NCBI GenBank assembly: GCA_034439475.1
Contig: JAWXAN010000042.1
Location: forward strand, 1 to 64,000
DNA length: 64,000 nt
DNA from: Candidatus Zixiibacteriota bacterium
GTDB taxonomy: Bacteria; Zixibacteria; MSB-5A5; GN15; FEB-12
Direction: 5' to 3'
Shown: one piece after another, positions 33,741 through 43,795 of the stretch
How positions within the stretch are numbered: the stretch's first letter is position 1
Layout of the letters: each line of letters begins with the position of its first letter
Notes under the pieces: model-generated
The model's input: the letters and a program-made list of their open reading frames with translations, nothing else
Told to the model about the DNA's origin: nothing
Databases searched by the model: none
Program-made: the position numbers and the translations under genes

Positions 33741-33945
33741 TCTGTCGTAACGTACGTCTTAAGGATATATCATTGTTTTACCTGCTCTCTCTATGTATCG
33801 GGTGTAGAGCCGAAAACTTCAGGCCGACTGCGATTCTTTAGACGTTTGCGCGATGGAAAAAATGGGATTGGCTGTTAAGTTTTATTTTACTCAGCCGATA
33901 CCTGAGATAGCCATAAAGGATAAATAGAATACAAAGAATTAAAAA

Positions 33946-36660
33946 ATGCCCGAAGACCGTGCAATAACAAAGATGGAGTCGTTCTTGAAAACGTTTCGAA
34001 TGCCCGCCACACTACTCGTTGTGGGTATCTTTTGCGCGTTAGCATCTGTGCCTACAGAGGCCGCTGTCAGCGGCAAGATTTCCGGTGTCGTTGAGGATGC
34101 AAAATCGAACCAACCGCTGGTCGGAGCATCAGTCAAGATTGCCGGGACCAACTTAGTAATGGAAACCGATGAAGATGGAGAGTATTTCTTTCTCAATGTC
34201 CCAATCGGCAAATACGATGTCGTTGTTTCTTATGTGGGATTTGCATCGTTTACCAAAAAAGAAGTCCGAGTTCTTGTCGATCTCACTACGCCGGTTGATT
34301 TCACGCTCTTCGGTGTTGCAGTCGATTTAAATAGAGAGATGATCGTTTATGCCTCCGAGCCGATTATTCAGCGAGACTTGACTTCATCCCGAGTAATCTA
34401 CACCGCTGATCGACTGAAAAATCTTCCTAATATAGTGACCATTCAATCAGTGCTATCGAACTACTCAGGAGTCGTCGTAGATCGCAATAATGATCTCCAC
34501 ATCCGTGGCGGCCGCACCGGTCAGATAAATTATTATTTTGACGGCTTTTCTGTTCAGGACCCATTTATCTCAGACATCGGAATACGAGTTATTCCGGCAA
34601 CTCTGGAAGAGTTATCGCTCACCAGCGGAGGTTTCGGAGCGGAATATGGCGATGCCCAGTCCGGTATCGTCAATGCAGTAACCCGCGAAGGGGCTTCGAT
34701 ATATAAGGGAAGTCTCCGCGCATACGAAGGCGCAACCCATCCCTATGATGTAACGACCGCCAAATGGGGAGGCCTGCATAGAATAGGAAACCGCTCGACC
34801 AGCTTTGATCTGTCGGGACCGATTCCAGGCATGGATAATCACCGTTACACCTTCTTTAGCGCCGGAGAATACCTCCGTGATGTCGGTTATCTTCCCCATG
34901 AATGGAATATTGGATATACCGGAACCCTCAAACTTGCAATGCAGCCCACAAGTCGCACCAAAATTAGAGGACATCTGACCTATTCAACATCAGATGGCGG
35001 CGTCTATACCCACCGCGATGTCAATGGCGCTTCGTTTGATTTTAATCTCGATGGTTTGCCGCTCTTTGAAAAACGTGGATACCTCGCCGGCCTATCTAGC
35101 AACTTCTTCATCAACTCGGCGACAATCTGGTCGCTCAGCGCGAGCCTCTTCTCGACCCGAACATTGACATCCCCAGGACATCTCTTGGGTCAACATTGGA
35201 GCCTATGGCCCGGCTACTCAGAGAATGCCAACGGCTTGTATAATGGAACGTTGCATGATCGCAATTATATCAATCAATTAAACTTCACCGATCCACAGGA
35301 AGCCGTCGGGTTCGCCAACGGAGATCGCTTTGACCCCACCTATAGTTTCCGCCAAGCCAACTATAATGCGCTGAACACAAGTTTAGTCCGTCAAATTTCA
35401 ACCACTAACCAGGTTAAGACAGGTCTTGATTATCGCAGATATAATGTCACCAGGGACTTCAGACAGTTTTACAATGCCAAACCATACGCCGAGATGTATA
35501 CATCCAGACCAGTTTACGCGTCATGGTTTCTCGAGGACAAACTCGAATACGCCGATTTTGTAATGAATCTGGGCTTACGGTATGATTATCATAACACCGA
35601 TATTTCCTACAATATCACACCGGGTAGTACGCCCACGTATAAGAAAGCCAGCCCGAAATCGGATATTTCGCCCCGTCTCGGCGTGTCATTCCCAATCTCA
35701 GATAAATCGGTAATGCATTTCAATTACGGCCTCTATTATCAGATGCCGCAATACAGGCATCTCTACTTCAACCTCGAAGGCGACCTTACAGGAGGCTTGC
35801 CGCTTCTTGGCAACCCGGACCTGAAACCGGAGCGGACAACTTCATACGAACTTGGATTGAACCATATCCTTGCTCCCGGCCTGAAAGTCGATCTCGCCGC
35901 CTACTACAAGGATATCACAGATTTAGTGACAACACGAACCGTCTATAAGGGGGCGGGGGGCGCAGGAACAAAAAGTACCGGATTTCTCAATTCAGACTAT
36001 GGAACCGTAACCGGTCTTGATATATCCTTGGAGCGCCTACCCGGCAATAGTCACTTTAGCGGATCCATCTCGTATGGATATATGAACGCCAAAGGAAGCG
36101 GTTCGAATGCTCTTGATCCGTACTATTCCTTCCTGACATCCAGCACAGACACCCTTCCGCCTCTGACAGAATACGCGCTTGACTTTGACCAGCGTCACAC
36201 GCTCTCGGTCTTCGGAGATTATAGAGTGCCGGCTAACTGGGATGCCAGCTTATTCGGTTTGAAACTGCCCGGGGCCTGGGGAATCAATATGATTGGCCGC
36301 TATGGCTCAGGACAGCCCTACACCAAAACAGACAGCCGAGGCGAGCGTTTGGGAGAACGGAATGAAGGTCGGATGCCCGCGGTCATTAATGTCGACATGC
36401 GCTTCAATAAGGACTTTGCTTTTGGATATGCGAGCGACGTGTTGACCTTCTTTATCGAAGTCGACAACCTCTTCAACCGTAAAAATGTCATCAATGTCTA
36501 TACACGTTCGGGACTTGCCACCGACGACAATATCGCCCCCGGCAGTTCCGTTTCACTCTCTGAAGAAGACGTTGATAGCGCTAATAAACTGTATGACCAT
36601 GATCCGCAGAACTTCTCTGCCCCGCGCACAATTCGCTCGGGTTTCCAATGGAGTTTCTAA
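33946..36660 (+). CDS. TonB-dependent receptor with carboxypeptidase-like N-domain
   Basis: A 904-residue outer-membrane receptor. A signal peptide (to about residue 40), a carboxypeptidase-regulatory-like beta domain (about 43-125, ISGVVEDAKSNQPLVGASVKIAG), a plug domain (about 145-235, ending GFGAEYGDAQSGIVNAVTREG) and a 22-strand-like barrel follow, ending SGFQWSF with a terminal Phe. It imports an unknown ligand using TonB energy. It begins a three-gene set with the FlgD-like surface protein (36660) and the PorV-like protein (39406). Start ATG 33946 or 33973; neither has a clear ribosome site. Confidence 0.92.
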   Translation: MPEDRAITKMESFLKTFRMPATLLVVGIFCALASVPTEAAVSGKISGVVEDAKSNQPLVGASVKIAGTNLVMETDEDGEYFFLNVPIGKYDVVVSYVGFASFTKKEVRVLVDLTTPVDFTLFGVAVDLNREMIVYASEPIIQRDLTSSRVIYTADRLKNLPNIVTIQSVLSNYSGVVVDRNNDLHIRGGRTGQINYYFDGFSVQDPFISDIGIRVIPATLEELSLTSGGFGAEYGDAQSGIVNAVTREGASIYKGSLRAYEGATHPYDVTTAKWGGLHRIGNRSTSFDLSGPIPGMDNHRYTFFSAGEYLRDVGYLPHEWNIGYTGTLKLAMQPTSRTKIRGHLTYSTSDGGVYTHRDVNGASFDFNLDGLPLFEKRGYLAGLSSNFFINSATIWSLSASLFSTRTLTSPGHLLGQHWSLWPGYSENANGLYNGTLHDRNYINQLNFTDPQEAVGFANGDRFDPTYSFRQANYNALNTSLVRQISTTNQVKTGLDYRRYNVTRDFRQFYNAKPYAEMYTSRPVYASWFLEDKLEYADFVMNLGLRYDYHNTDISYNITPGSTPTYKKASPKSDISPRLGVSFPISDKSVMHFNYGLYYQMPQYRHLYFNLEGDLTGGLPLLGNPDLKPERTTSYELGLNHILAPGLKVDLAAYYKDITDLVTTRTVYKGAGGAGTKSTGFLNSDYGTVTGLDISLERLPGNSHFSGSISYGYMNAKGSGSNALDPYYSFLTSSTDTLPPLTEYALDFDQRHTLSVFGDYRVPANWDASLFGLKLPGAWGINMIGRYGSGQPYTKTDSRGERLGERNEGRMPAVINVDMRFNKDFAFGYASDVLTFFIEVDNLFNRKNVINVYTRSGLATDDNIAPGSSVSLSEEDVDSANKLYDHDPQNFSAPRTIRSGFQWSF

Positions 36661-39392
36661 TGTCCAGACAAATGATAGCTCAAATTATGAAAAATATGGT
36701 ACGTATCTCACTGGTGTGCGTTGCTTTTGCGGCGCTGTCTTATCCGGTTGCTGCCAAACCTCCGTATGCCCCGAACTCAGGCATCATACCCAATGGACCG
36801 GAGCGGACACCTGCCCCGGGCACTATCGATCAAATTATTCACAACATGGGAAACATCGTCACCACGATCGATAACTGGGGTTATGTCGGTGGATACGAAT
36901 ATTCGAATCTCCCGTCAGGCGAATGGCCGCGCAATTCGGGTAATAGCTATATCGGCGAACTATTTTACTGGATGGGAGCCATCACAGCCAATGGCGATAC
37001 CGTAGTGGCAGATGCCTATGAAGACTTTCAGGCCATTCCTTCGATAATAGCGGGAAACAATGCAAATAAGATTCTTCTGTCGACCGACACCACCCGCTAT
37101 TACGATTATGACCCCACAGATACAGTTGGCTTGGGCAGAAATAATCCGGCTCGCGGCTGGAGACTCTGGAATGATTCAACCGGATGGGATTATTCCAAGA
37201 ACTACAATCCCATTACAAGCACTATTGAACCCGGCGGTCCGACTGCGCTGCAGGTCTCTCACTACCGTTTCAACGATGCCGCAACCGGGAGTTCTATTCT
37301 GGGACTCGAAATGACCCACACAGTACTTCAGTGGAATTATTGTTACAATGAAGACTTCGTGTTTGTCATATTGGAGATAACGAACACATCGGCCACAAAT
37401 TATGCCGATTTTGTTTTTGGATTGTATGCCGATATCGATGTCGGCGGGCCGGATGGAAGCGGCGAAAACGGACGGCTCGAGGATCTGGTCGGCTTCGATT
37501 CTACAGAGAATCTAGCCTGGACATACGACCGCATCGGTAAAGACCCGGGTTGGGGTCCCACTGTTCGCACTGGTTTCATGGGCACAAAATACCTCGAAAC
37601 GCCCGATAATATCGGTATGACGTCGTTCCGCAACGAGGACTGGGCGTTGATTCCGCGGGATGATCCCGGACGCTACGCCTTTATCAACTCGACACAGTTT
37701 GATTCGCCACAGCCACCGACCGATCAGTTATATATTCAGTGTACCCGCGGCATCCAACTCGATGCCGGCAAAACGGTTCGTGTCGTGTACGCCCTCATAG
37801 CCGGAGAGGACGAGGAGGATCTTAGAGACAATGCCGATCTCGCCCAACAACTCTATGACAACTATTTTGTCGGGCCCCAGCCCCCTAATACACCGAAACT
37901 CACCGCCAATGCCAGCGACCGCAAAGTATATCTTAGTTGGACTGACACATCCGAAGTCGGCATAGACCCGCTCAGTGGAGAAAACGATTTCTCAGGTTAC
38001 AAGCTCTACCGAAGCGAAGATCGCGGCGAGACCTGGGGCGAGAAAATTTATGTGACCAATAACAGTTGTCTCGATCTCGACTATAAAACCCTTGCCACAT
38101 TTGAGGTAAATTCCCCGGGTGATCCAATACAACGAAGTTTCATAGATACTGCGCTTAACAATGGGGTTGAGTACTGGTATTGTCTGGCCTCATGCGATAC
38201 CGGAGCCTCTGCGATAGGCGTCGACAAGCTGCAGTCCGGTTTTGGTGTTGCCGGCCAGGTATCAAACGTTATCGCAGTAACCCCAAGAAACAACCCTGCT
38301 GGTTTTTACGAAGCCGCAGGCACCGTTAGCCATCTGTACACCGGCACCGACGAACCGTCAGTTGGCTCTGTTTTACCTATCGTCTTTGACCGCGATGTCC
38401 TTCAGGGAAGCGACTATCGCGTTGTATTCCAGGATACAGAACAAAAGACTAATTGGCATCTCATCAATGAGACGACAGGTGATACCGTTCTTGCTAACCA
38501 AGATCGAACCTCGGGCGATCCGGGATTATATGACGTCGCTGAAGGCCTTCGTGTTGTGGTGACAAATGGAGATCACGAGCCCAGAAGCTATGGACAGACC
38601 ACAATCGGCGGAGGGGGCAACAATCTGGTCGTCGAAACATTTTATGGAATAGCCATTCAAGCCTTGACCGGAGATCCTAACGATGTTTGGGGTGACGCGC
38701 CATTCCGTGCCACGTACGAATTTCGCTACACCGGCGATTCCACAATTGCGCCATCATTGCTTCATTATTGGTCTCCCGCCGGCAATTATACCGTGCCGTT
38801 TGAAATCTGGAACGTCACAACAAACCAGAGAGTCTCGTGCGCCGTCTACGATTTCGACGATGACGGGGTCTGGAACACCTTTGACCTGATCGCGGTCGTC
38901 GATTATCCGTATAGTCCAACCGGTGACCTGACCGCTGATGCCTTCCCTTATTATTATTCATGGTTGTTAGGCTTCGATGAAAACGCCTACAGTCCGTCCA
39001 CTGGCGATATCTTCACCATTGAAGGGGCGCCGCTAAATGGTCCCGACGACGTCTTCGTTTTCCGGGCCGACGGAGTAAGTGCAGCGGCAGCGGCAGCCTC
39101 CCTCAAAGACATCAAAGTCGTGCCCAATCCCTACTATGTGCACTATGCGCCTGTCGAATTCCGCGAAGGGGAGAGCATTTTGGAATTCCAGAAATTGCCG
39201 AATGTCTGCACGGTTCGAATCTATACACTTGCAGGAGATCTGGTACAGACTATCGAAAACACGGGCGGCGATGGCGTTGCGCGGTGGAATCTACAATCGA
39301 GCGACAGCAGACAAGTCGCTTCTGGAACATATATTTATCATGTCGAATCACCCTACGGAACAAAAATCGGACGCTTCGCCGTCATAAAATAG
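36660..39392 (+). CDS. large secreted protein with FN3 and FlgD/T9SS-like C-terminus
   Basis: A 910-residue exported protein. Signal peptide (VRISLVCVAFAALSYPVAA), long N-terminal region rich in Trp/Asp/Gly with no family I recognise, a fibronectin III-like segment about residues 410-470 (VYLSWTDTSEVG), and a C-terminal domain about 820-910 (VVPNPYYVHY, RIYTLAGDLVQTIEN, GTYIYHVESP) of the FlgD-Ig or type IX sorting-like kind. ATG 36660 overlaps the stop of the receptor gene (TAATG) with GGAG ahead; an in-frame ATG at 36648 is less likely. Coupling to the receptor suggests joint function at the cell surface. Confidence 0.9.
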   Translation: MSRQMIAQIMKNMVRISLVCVAFAALSYPVAAKPPYAPNSGIIPNGPERTPAPGTIDQIIHNMGNIVTTIDNWGYVGGYEYSNLPSGEWPRNSGNSYIGELFYWMGAITANGDTVVADAYEDFQAIPSIIAGNNANKILLSTDTTRYYDYDPTDTVGLGRNNPARGWRLWNDSTGWDYSKNYNPITSTIEPGGPTALQVSHYRFNDAATGSSILGLEMTHTVLQWNYCYNEDFVFVILEITNTSATNYADFVFGLYADIDVGGPDGSGENGRLEDLVGFDSTENLAWTYDRIGKDPGWGPTVRTGFMGTKYLETPDNIGMTSFRNEDWALIPRDDPGRYAFINSTQFDSPQPPTDQLYIQCTRGIQLDAGKTVRVVYALIAGEDEEDLRDNADLAQQLYDNYFVGPQPPNTPKLTANASDRKVYLSWTDTSEVGIDPLSGENDFSGYKLYRSEDRGETWGEKIYVTNNSCLDLDYKTLATFEVNSPGDPIQRSFIDTALNNGVEYWYCLASCDTGASAIGVDKLQSGFGVAGQVSNVIAVTPRNNPAGFYEAAGTVSHLYTGTDEPSVGSVLPIVFDRDVLQGSDYRVVFQDTEQKTNWHLINETTGDTVLANQDRTSGDPGLYDVAEGLRVVVTNGDHEPRSYGQTTIGGGGNNLVVETFYGIAIQALTGDPNDVWGDAPFRATYEFRYTGDSTIAPSLLHYWSPAGNYTVPFEIWNVTTNQRVSCAVYDFDDDGVWNTFDLIAVVDYPYSPTGDLTADAFPYYYSWLLGFDENAYSPSTGDIFTIEGAPLNGPDDVFVFRADGVSAAAAAASLKDIKVVPNPYYVHYAPVEFREGESILEFQKLPNVCTVRIYTLAGDLVQTIENTGGDGVARWNLQSSDSRQVASGTYIYHVESPYGTKIGRFAVIK

Positions 39393-39405
39393 AGGAGATG
39401 TTAAG

Positions 39406-40386
39406 GTGAAGCTGGCAAAATATTCGTTTATTGTACTGGCGGTTTTTACTGCCGTAAACGTATCCGCTCAACAACAAACCAAAGTTGGATCCGCGGGTGC
39501 GCAATTTCTTAAGATCGGTGTCGGTTCGCGCTATCAGGCGATGGGCGAAGCCGCAGTTGCACAGGCAAATGATATTTATGCCCTGTATTGGAACCCAGCC
39601 GGGCTGGCTTCGCTCGAAAACGGCGCTGTCAGTTTCACAAATGTAAACTGGGTCGCAGACCTCGATCTTAACTATGTCGCGATCGCAAAGAATTTCGAGG
39701 ATGCGGGCGTTTTTGGAGTGTCAGCGATGGTACTTTCCGGGGCGGATCAGGAAATTACAACCTTCGAAGCCCAAACCGGCACCGGACAGATGTACTCCAC
39801 GACCTCGTACGCTGTCGGGCTTACTTTCGCCCGGCAGTTGACCGCTAAGTTTGCCTTCGGAGCGACCGCCAAATATGTAGGGGAGAAAATCCATCTGGTG
39901 CGCTCAAGCGGCATTGCCTTTGATTTTGGGACAATGCTCTATACCGGATTCAAAACGCTCAGAATGGGCATGAGCATCACCAACATGGGACCTCAACTTC
40001 AGTTCAGCGGACCCACCCTAACCGTTCCGGTTGGGAACGTCGATGCCTCGCTCAAGACGACCCCGTACAGCCTTCCTCTGGCTTTCAAAGTCGGCCTGGC
40101 TTATGATATCGTTCTGGGTTCAAAAGCGATGGCATCCGTGTCGGCGGAACTGAAGCATCCCGATGATAACCTTCAGCAGGGCGCAGTCGGTACTGAGATA
40201 GGATTTGATGATAAATTCTTCCTTCGCGCCGGATACAAAATAAATTATGAGGAAGAGGCGCTTTCCCTCGGAGGCGGTCTTATCACCAAAGTTACTACTG
40301 ATACAAAGCTGGCAATTGATTATTCGTGGCAGGATTTTGGCCGGTTGGAATCGGCGCAAAAATTCTCGATTGGCTTCATTTTTTAG
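39406..40386 (+). CDS. PorV/PorQ-family outer-membrane protein
   Basis: A 326-residue exported protein (signal MKLAKYSFIVLAVFTAVNVSAQ) with the family's GVGSRYQAMGEAAVAQANDIYALYWNPAGLA start of the mature part and barrel-like strands ending FSIGFIF. In Bacteroidetes PorV-type proteins help type IX substrates across the outer membrane; here its place directly after a gene with a type IX-like C-terminal domain fits such a role, but no other type IX parts are in the window. Start is GTG 39406 with GGAG ahead. The operon ends at the terminator 40404-40427. Confidence 0.88.
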   Translation: MKLAKYSFIVLAVFTAVNVSAQQQTKVGSAGAQFLKIGVGSRYQAMGEAAVAQANDIYALYWNPAGLASLENGAVSFTNVNWVADLDLNYVAIAKNFEDAGVFGVSAMVLSGADQEITTFEAQTGTGQMYSTTSYAVGLTFARQLTAKFAFGATAKYVGEKIHLVRSSGIAFDFGTMLYTGFKTLRMGMSITNMGPQLQFSGPTLTVPVGNVDASLKTTPYSLPLAFKVGLAYDIVLGSKAMASVSAELKHPDDNLQQGAVGTEIGFDDKFFLRAGYKINYEEEALSLGGGLITKVTTDTKLAIDYSWQDFGRLESAQKFSIGFIF

Positions 40387-40403
40387 CCAGGAAAAGCAAC
40401 GCA

Positions 40404-40432
40404 AAAAGCCCCGCTCTCGGGGCTTTTTTTTG
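40404..40432 (+). terminator. intrinsic terminator of receptor/PorV operon
   Basis: AAAAGCCCCG (40404-40413) and CGGGGCTTTT (40418-40427) pair perfectly over 10 bp around CTCT, followed by further T residues. Confidence 0.9.
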
Positions 40433-40518
40433 GTTTGGTATAGACAATAGGGGTAAAATGCAGTATTATTTGCTCAGTGACACCTACAATATACAGCCAA
40501 GACAAAGGCAAAAGGGTA

Positions 40519-42108
40519 ATGAAGATTTTCAGAGTAGCTCGTTTAACCATAGGGAGCATACTCGTTGCTGTGCTTGTAACTTCTTCCGCCACTGCCCAGG
40601 ACCACAACGGCGCAGGTATACTCAATGATTATTTTGATCTCGTCATCAGCGAAAATTATGAATCAGCAGTGCAACTATGGACTGAGGCCTGTCAGGAACG
40701 ATCGAGTCGTTTTGACATAGAATATACCACCTCTCCATTTAAGATTGATTGCAATTCTATCATAGTTCGGAACAGCGATGCTGTGCGCTACTACCTTTCG
40801 ACCCCGACTCGTCGTTTCGATGAGCTTGAAAAGGGGAAATATTTTCGTTTCGAGTATGTCGTTCCTGTCAACGGCCGTGACATAACCACCTATTACTTCA
40901 CCAAAAAAGACAGGGGTTTGTTCTGGATTATATATCCTCAGGATTATTACGCCAAAGACTGGGAAATTCACGAGTCCAAATATTTCCGCATTCACGCCCA
41001 TCCGCAGGTAGCCATCTACCTTAATCCTGTTGTTTTGGAAGAGGCCGACTATTTTGTCGATCGAATAGCCGACTCGCTTAAATTCACCACCGAAGAAAAG
41101 GCGCTAATCGCAGAGAAAAAGATAGAATTCTTCTATTGTAACGATGACTCAACAGTCCATGAGATAACCGGTGTCCAGACAAAAGGAGTCACCGATCTCC
41201 CTTCAAATGATATTATCTCATCAACTTTCCCGCACCATCATGAAGCCGTTCATTTACTTGTGAATATTAAATTGAAGCGTCTGCCCCTAATGACGCTTCC
41301 GTTTATTCGTGAGGGAATTGCGGTTAACTTTGGCGGACGATGGGGAAAGATGTCCAGTTCGCTCATGGACCTCGGGATTTTTCTTTACCAGGAAGACCTT
41401 GTAGAAATTGATTCAATTCTGACTCTGGAAGGCTTCGACATGTCAACCGGAGCCGATATAGCCTATCCTGTAGCCGGGATATTCACCTCCTATCTTCTAG
41501 AACGGCTCGGATTGGTCAAGTATCTTGACCTGTATATGATTCTTTCCGGAGAACAGAATGGCTTAGATTCTTTGAGCATCTCGGCTATACAGGAGAAATT
41601 TACAACCGCCCTTGGCATGCCTGACTGGGTTGCACTTATGGCCGACTTTGAGAAATTCTCAGATGTTCTTAAACAGAAGCAACTTTTTGCTTCACCCGGA
41701 CGGCTTAATAAAGGCAAAACAATCGTGAAAGACTCCGGCTGGCAGGTATCGCAGGACAAGGAATGGCTCGGATTTGAATATGTCGGCATAGCTGGCGAGA
41801 CCCTCAAGGGAAGTTTCCTGTTTGCAAGTGACAGCCGCCTCAAAAACGAGGCCTCCAATCTCTACGAACAGCAATTCGGAAGCGTCTCTGATTATGCCGG
41901 GTATCGTTTTGTCGTTCGAGTTGACCAGAATGAAGCCGGACTATACGATCTTGGATCGAATCAGCTTGTGGCCAAGTATATCTGGGGCATAACTCCTTCC
42001 AACGAATATTTTGTGGCAGACCAAAACCGCATATCAATCAAATTCAAGAAAGTACTCGTTGGGAAATTAATTCCCACACCCCAAGACTTCAAAACGCTTC
42101 CCCAATAG
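40519..42108 (+). CDS. exported putative gluzincin metallopeptidase
   Basis: A 529-residue exported protein with signal MKIFRVARLTIGSILVAVLV...AQ. A zinc-binding HEAVH motif sits at residues 241-245 in PHHHEAVHLL, and Glu265 in IREGIAVNFGG lies about 20 residues on, the arrangement of gluzincins such as the peptidase MA-like clan. The first 200 residues and the last 130 are unrecognised. I choose ATG 40519 because the signal peptide starts there; an upstream in-frame ATG at 40477 adds only a polar leader. It stands after a terminator, so it is independently expressed. The hairpin at 42119-42151 may close it. Confidence 0.78.
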   Translation: MKIFRVARLTIGSILVAVLVTSSATAQDHNGAGILNDYFDLVISENYESAVQLWTEACQERSSRFDIEYTTSPFKIDCNSIIVRNSDAVRYYLSTPTRRFDELEKGKYFRFEYVVPVNGRDITTYYFTKKDRGLFWIIYPQDYYAKDWEIHESKYFRIHAHPQVAIYLNPVVLEEADYFVDRIADSLKFTTEEKALIAEKKIEFFYCNDDSTVHEITGVQTKGVTDLPSNDIISSTFPHHHEAVHLLVNIKLKRLPLMTLPFIREGIAVNFGGRWGKMSSSLMDLGIFLYQEDLVEIDSILTLEGFDMSTGADIAYPVAGIFTSYLLERLGLVKYLDLYMILSGEQNGLDSLSISAIQEKFTTALGMPDWVALMADFEKFSDVLKQKQLFASPGRLNKGKTIVKDSGWQVSQDKEWLGFEYVGIAGETLKGSFLFASDSRLKNEASNLYEQQFGSVSDYAGYRFVVRVDQNEAGLYDLGSNQLVAKYIWGITPSNEYFVADQNRISIKFKKVLVGKLIPTPQDFKTLPQ

Positions 42109-42118
42109 CCTATCCTGC

Positions 42119-42151
42119 CTCGAGTTTCTTGCCATCAGGCAAGCGTTCGAG
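42119..42151 (+). terminator. hairpin after putative peptidase gene
   Basis: An inner CTTGCC/GGCAAG stem around ATCA lies within outer CTCGA/TCGAG arms. No T-run follows immediately, so function as a terminator is uncertain. Confidence 0.45.
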
Positions 42152-42290
42152 AATCAGCAATTATCTATTTCATCTTTTTTGTACCTCTCAAGCATCTCCG
42201 AAAAGCTTCGATAATAGGAGAACAAGTCGCTTCATTATCAGTTGCTCATTGGTGTTTGCCCGTGAATGACCGTGGGAGTTTATAAAGAGA

Positions 42291-43682
42291 GTGTCTGTAA
42301 CAGATTTTGATCTTGTAGTTATCGGCTCCGGCCCGGCCGGGGAGAAAGCCGCAATTGAGGCATCGAAGATGCGCAAATCTACAGCCATCATCGAGAGCCA
42401 GAGCGTGCAGGGAGGCGTGTGTCTGCATACTGGAACTATCCCGTCGAAAACTCTGCGTGAGACAGTCATGTATGTCGCAGGACTTCGTCAGCGCTCTGTC
42501 TATGGACTTGTGGGTGGCGTCCGCTCGGATGTCAGCATCAAGGAACTGATGTACCGCAAAGACCAAGTTATACAACAGGAGCTCGATGTTATTCAGCAGA
42601 ACATGTCCCGCCATCGAATTGAGGTAGTACATGGAGTGGGCGTGATAACCGACCCGCATACCGTCATTGTGTCTGACAGCGACGCCACAAATCGTATAAT
42701 TCGGGCCGAGGCCATAATAATTTCAACCGGCACACGGTCGCATAGGCTTGAAGGAGTCTGTTTTGATAATCAATACATCTATGATGCGGAGACAATCCTT
42801 GGGCTTGATGTAATCCCGCGGACAATGACCATTGTCGGCGGGGGGGTCATCGGGTGCGAGTATGCCTCAATATTCTCGCATCTGGGAATAAAAGTGACCA
42901 TAGTCGATCAGCGCAAAAGACTTCTCTCGTTTCTTGACAATGAAATCTCCGAAGCTCTAACCTATCTCATGCGCAAATACGGCGTCACATTGGTAATGGG
43001 AGAATCTATCTCCGAAATAAAAGTCGAAGACGATCATGTTGTCACGCTCACCAAAACAGGCCGCCGGATCGTATCCGAACGACTGCTCTATGCCGCCGGC
43101 CGCCGAGGCAACACGGATAATCTTGGCCTTGAATCGGTTGGCCTTGAAGCGGACGAAAGAGGCATCATAAAAGTAGATGAAAAATATCGGACAAATGTCC
43201 CGAGTATTTATGCCGTCGGCGATGTCATAGGTTTTCCTTCGCTGGCGTCGGTGTCGATGGATCAAGGCCGACTTGCGGCCATTCACTGTTTTAAGCAGGA
43301 GAACATTTCTTGCCTCAATACGCTCATGCCCTACGGAATCTACACCATCCCCGCAGTCAGCATGGTCGGAGAAACCGAGGAAGGGCTTGCCGCCGCTGGA
43401 CAGGATTATGAGATCGGCGTCGCGCGTTATTATGAATTGGCTCGTGGGCAGATAATCAATGACCATGATGGCCTGCTCAAGCTTATCTTTGACCGTAATT
43501 CCAAGCGAATCCTGGGAGTGCACATAATCGGGGATGGCGCAACAGAGCTGGTCCATATTGGCCAGGCCGTGATGACTCATGGCGGGACGCTGGATTATTT
43601 TATCGACACCGTTTTCAATTATCCGACTCTGGCTGAAGCGTATAAAGTCGCCGCGCTTGACGGTTTCTCGCGTCTGCAATAA
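42291..43682 (+). CDS. sthA: soluble pyridine nucleotide transhydrogenase (SthA-type)
   Basis: A 463-residue FAD flavoprotein of the disulfide reductase superfamily. It has the FAD Rossmann motif VVIGSGPAGEKAA, GGVCLHTGTIPSK, a second nucleotide motif VGGGVIGCEYASIF and the dimer domain. The redox-active second Cys of CxxxxC is missing (CLHTGTIPSK has one Cys), which fits SthA rather than dihydrolipoyl dehydrogenase. SthA moves hydride between NADH and NADP(H), balancing pools in the cytosol. GTG 42291 starts the frame with GGGAG upstream. Confidence 0.88.
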   Translation: MSVTDFDLVVIGSGPAGEKAAIEASKMRKSTAIIESQSVQGGVCLHTGTIPSKTLRETVMYVAGLRQRSVYGLVGGVRSDVSIKELMYRKDQVIQQELDVIQQNMSRHRIEVVHGVGVITDPHTVIVSDSDATNRIIRAEAIIISTGTRSHRLEGVCFDNQYIYDAETILGLDVIPRTMTIVGGGVIGCEYASIFSHLGIKVTIVDQRKRLLSFLDNEISEALTYLMRKYGVTLVMGESISEIKVEDDHVVTLTKTGRRIVSERLLYAAGRRGNTDNLGLESVGLEADERGIIKVDEKYRTNVPSIYAVGDVIGFPSLASVSMDQGRLAAIHCFKQENISCLNTLMPYGIYTIPAVSMVGETEEGLAAAGQDYEIGVARYYELARGQIINDHDGLLKLIFDRNSKRILGVHIIGDGATELVHIGQAVMTHGGTLDYFIDTVFNYPTLAEAYKVAALDGFSRLQ

Positions 43683-43720
43683 ACAGACGGTTCTTTTTTA
43701 GCTTGGAAATGTCTGCCTGG

Positions 43721-43766
43721 ATTCTTGTACCACACTCCCGACATTTGTCGGGACGGTGTGATCTTA
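43721..43766 (+). repeat. dispersed element A copy 2
   Basis: ATTCTTGTACCACACTCCCG, then GACATTTGTCGGGACGG, then TGTGATCTTA. The core forms a stem of CACAC and CCCGAC with GTCGGG and GTGTG. It lies between convergent sthA and the membrane TPR gene. Confidence 0.6.
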
Positions 43767-43795
43767 ATGTCCCCCTGTGCGTCAACTCTCCGAAC

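Noticed and set aside
42291-43682. Dihydrolipoyl dehydrogenase
   Set aside because: Second redox Cys missing (CLHTGTIPSK), which fits SthA-type transhydrogenase.
43680-43692. 13-base identity (TAAACAGACGGTT) after stop codons at 15176 and 43680
   Set aside because: Too short to interpret; no further similarity on either side.
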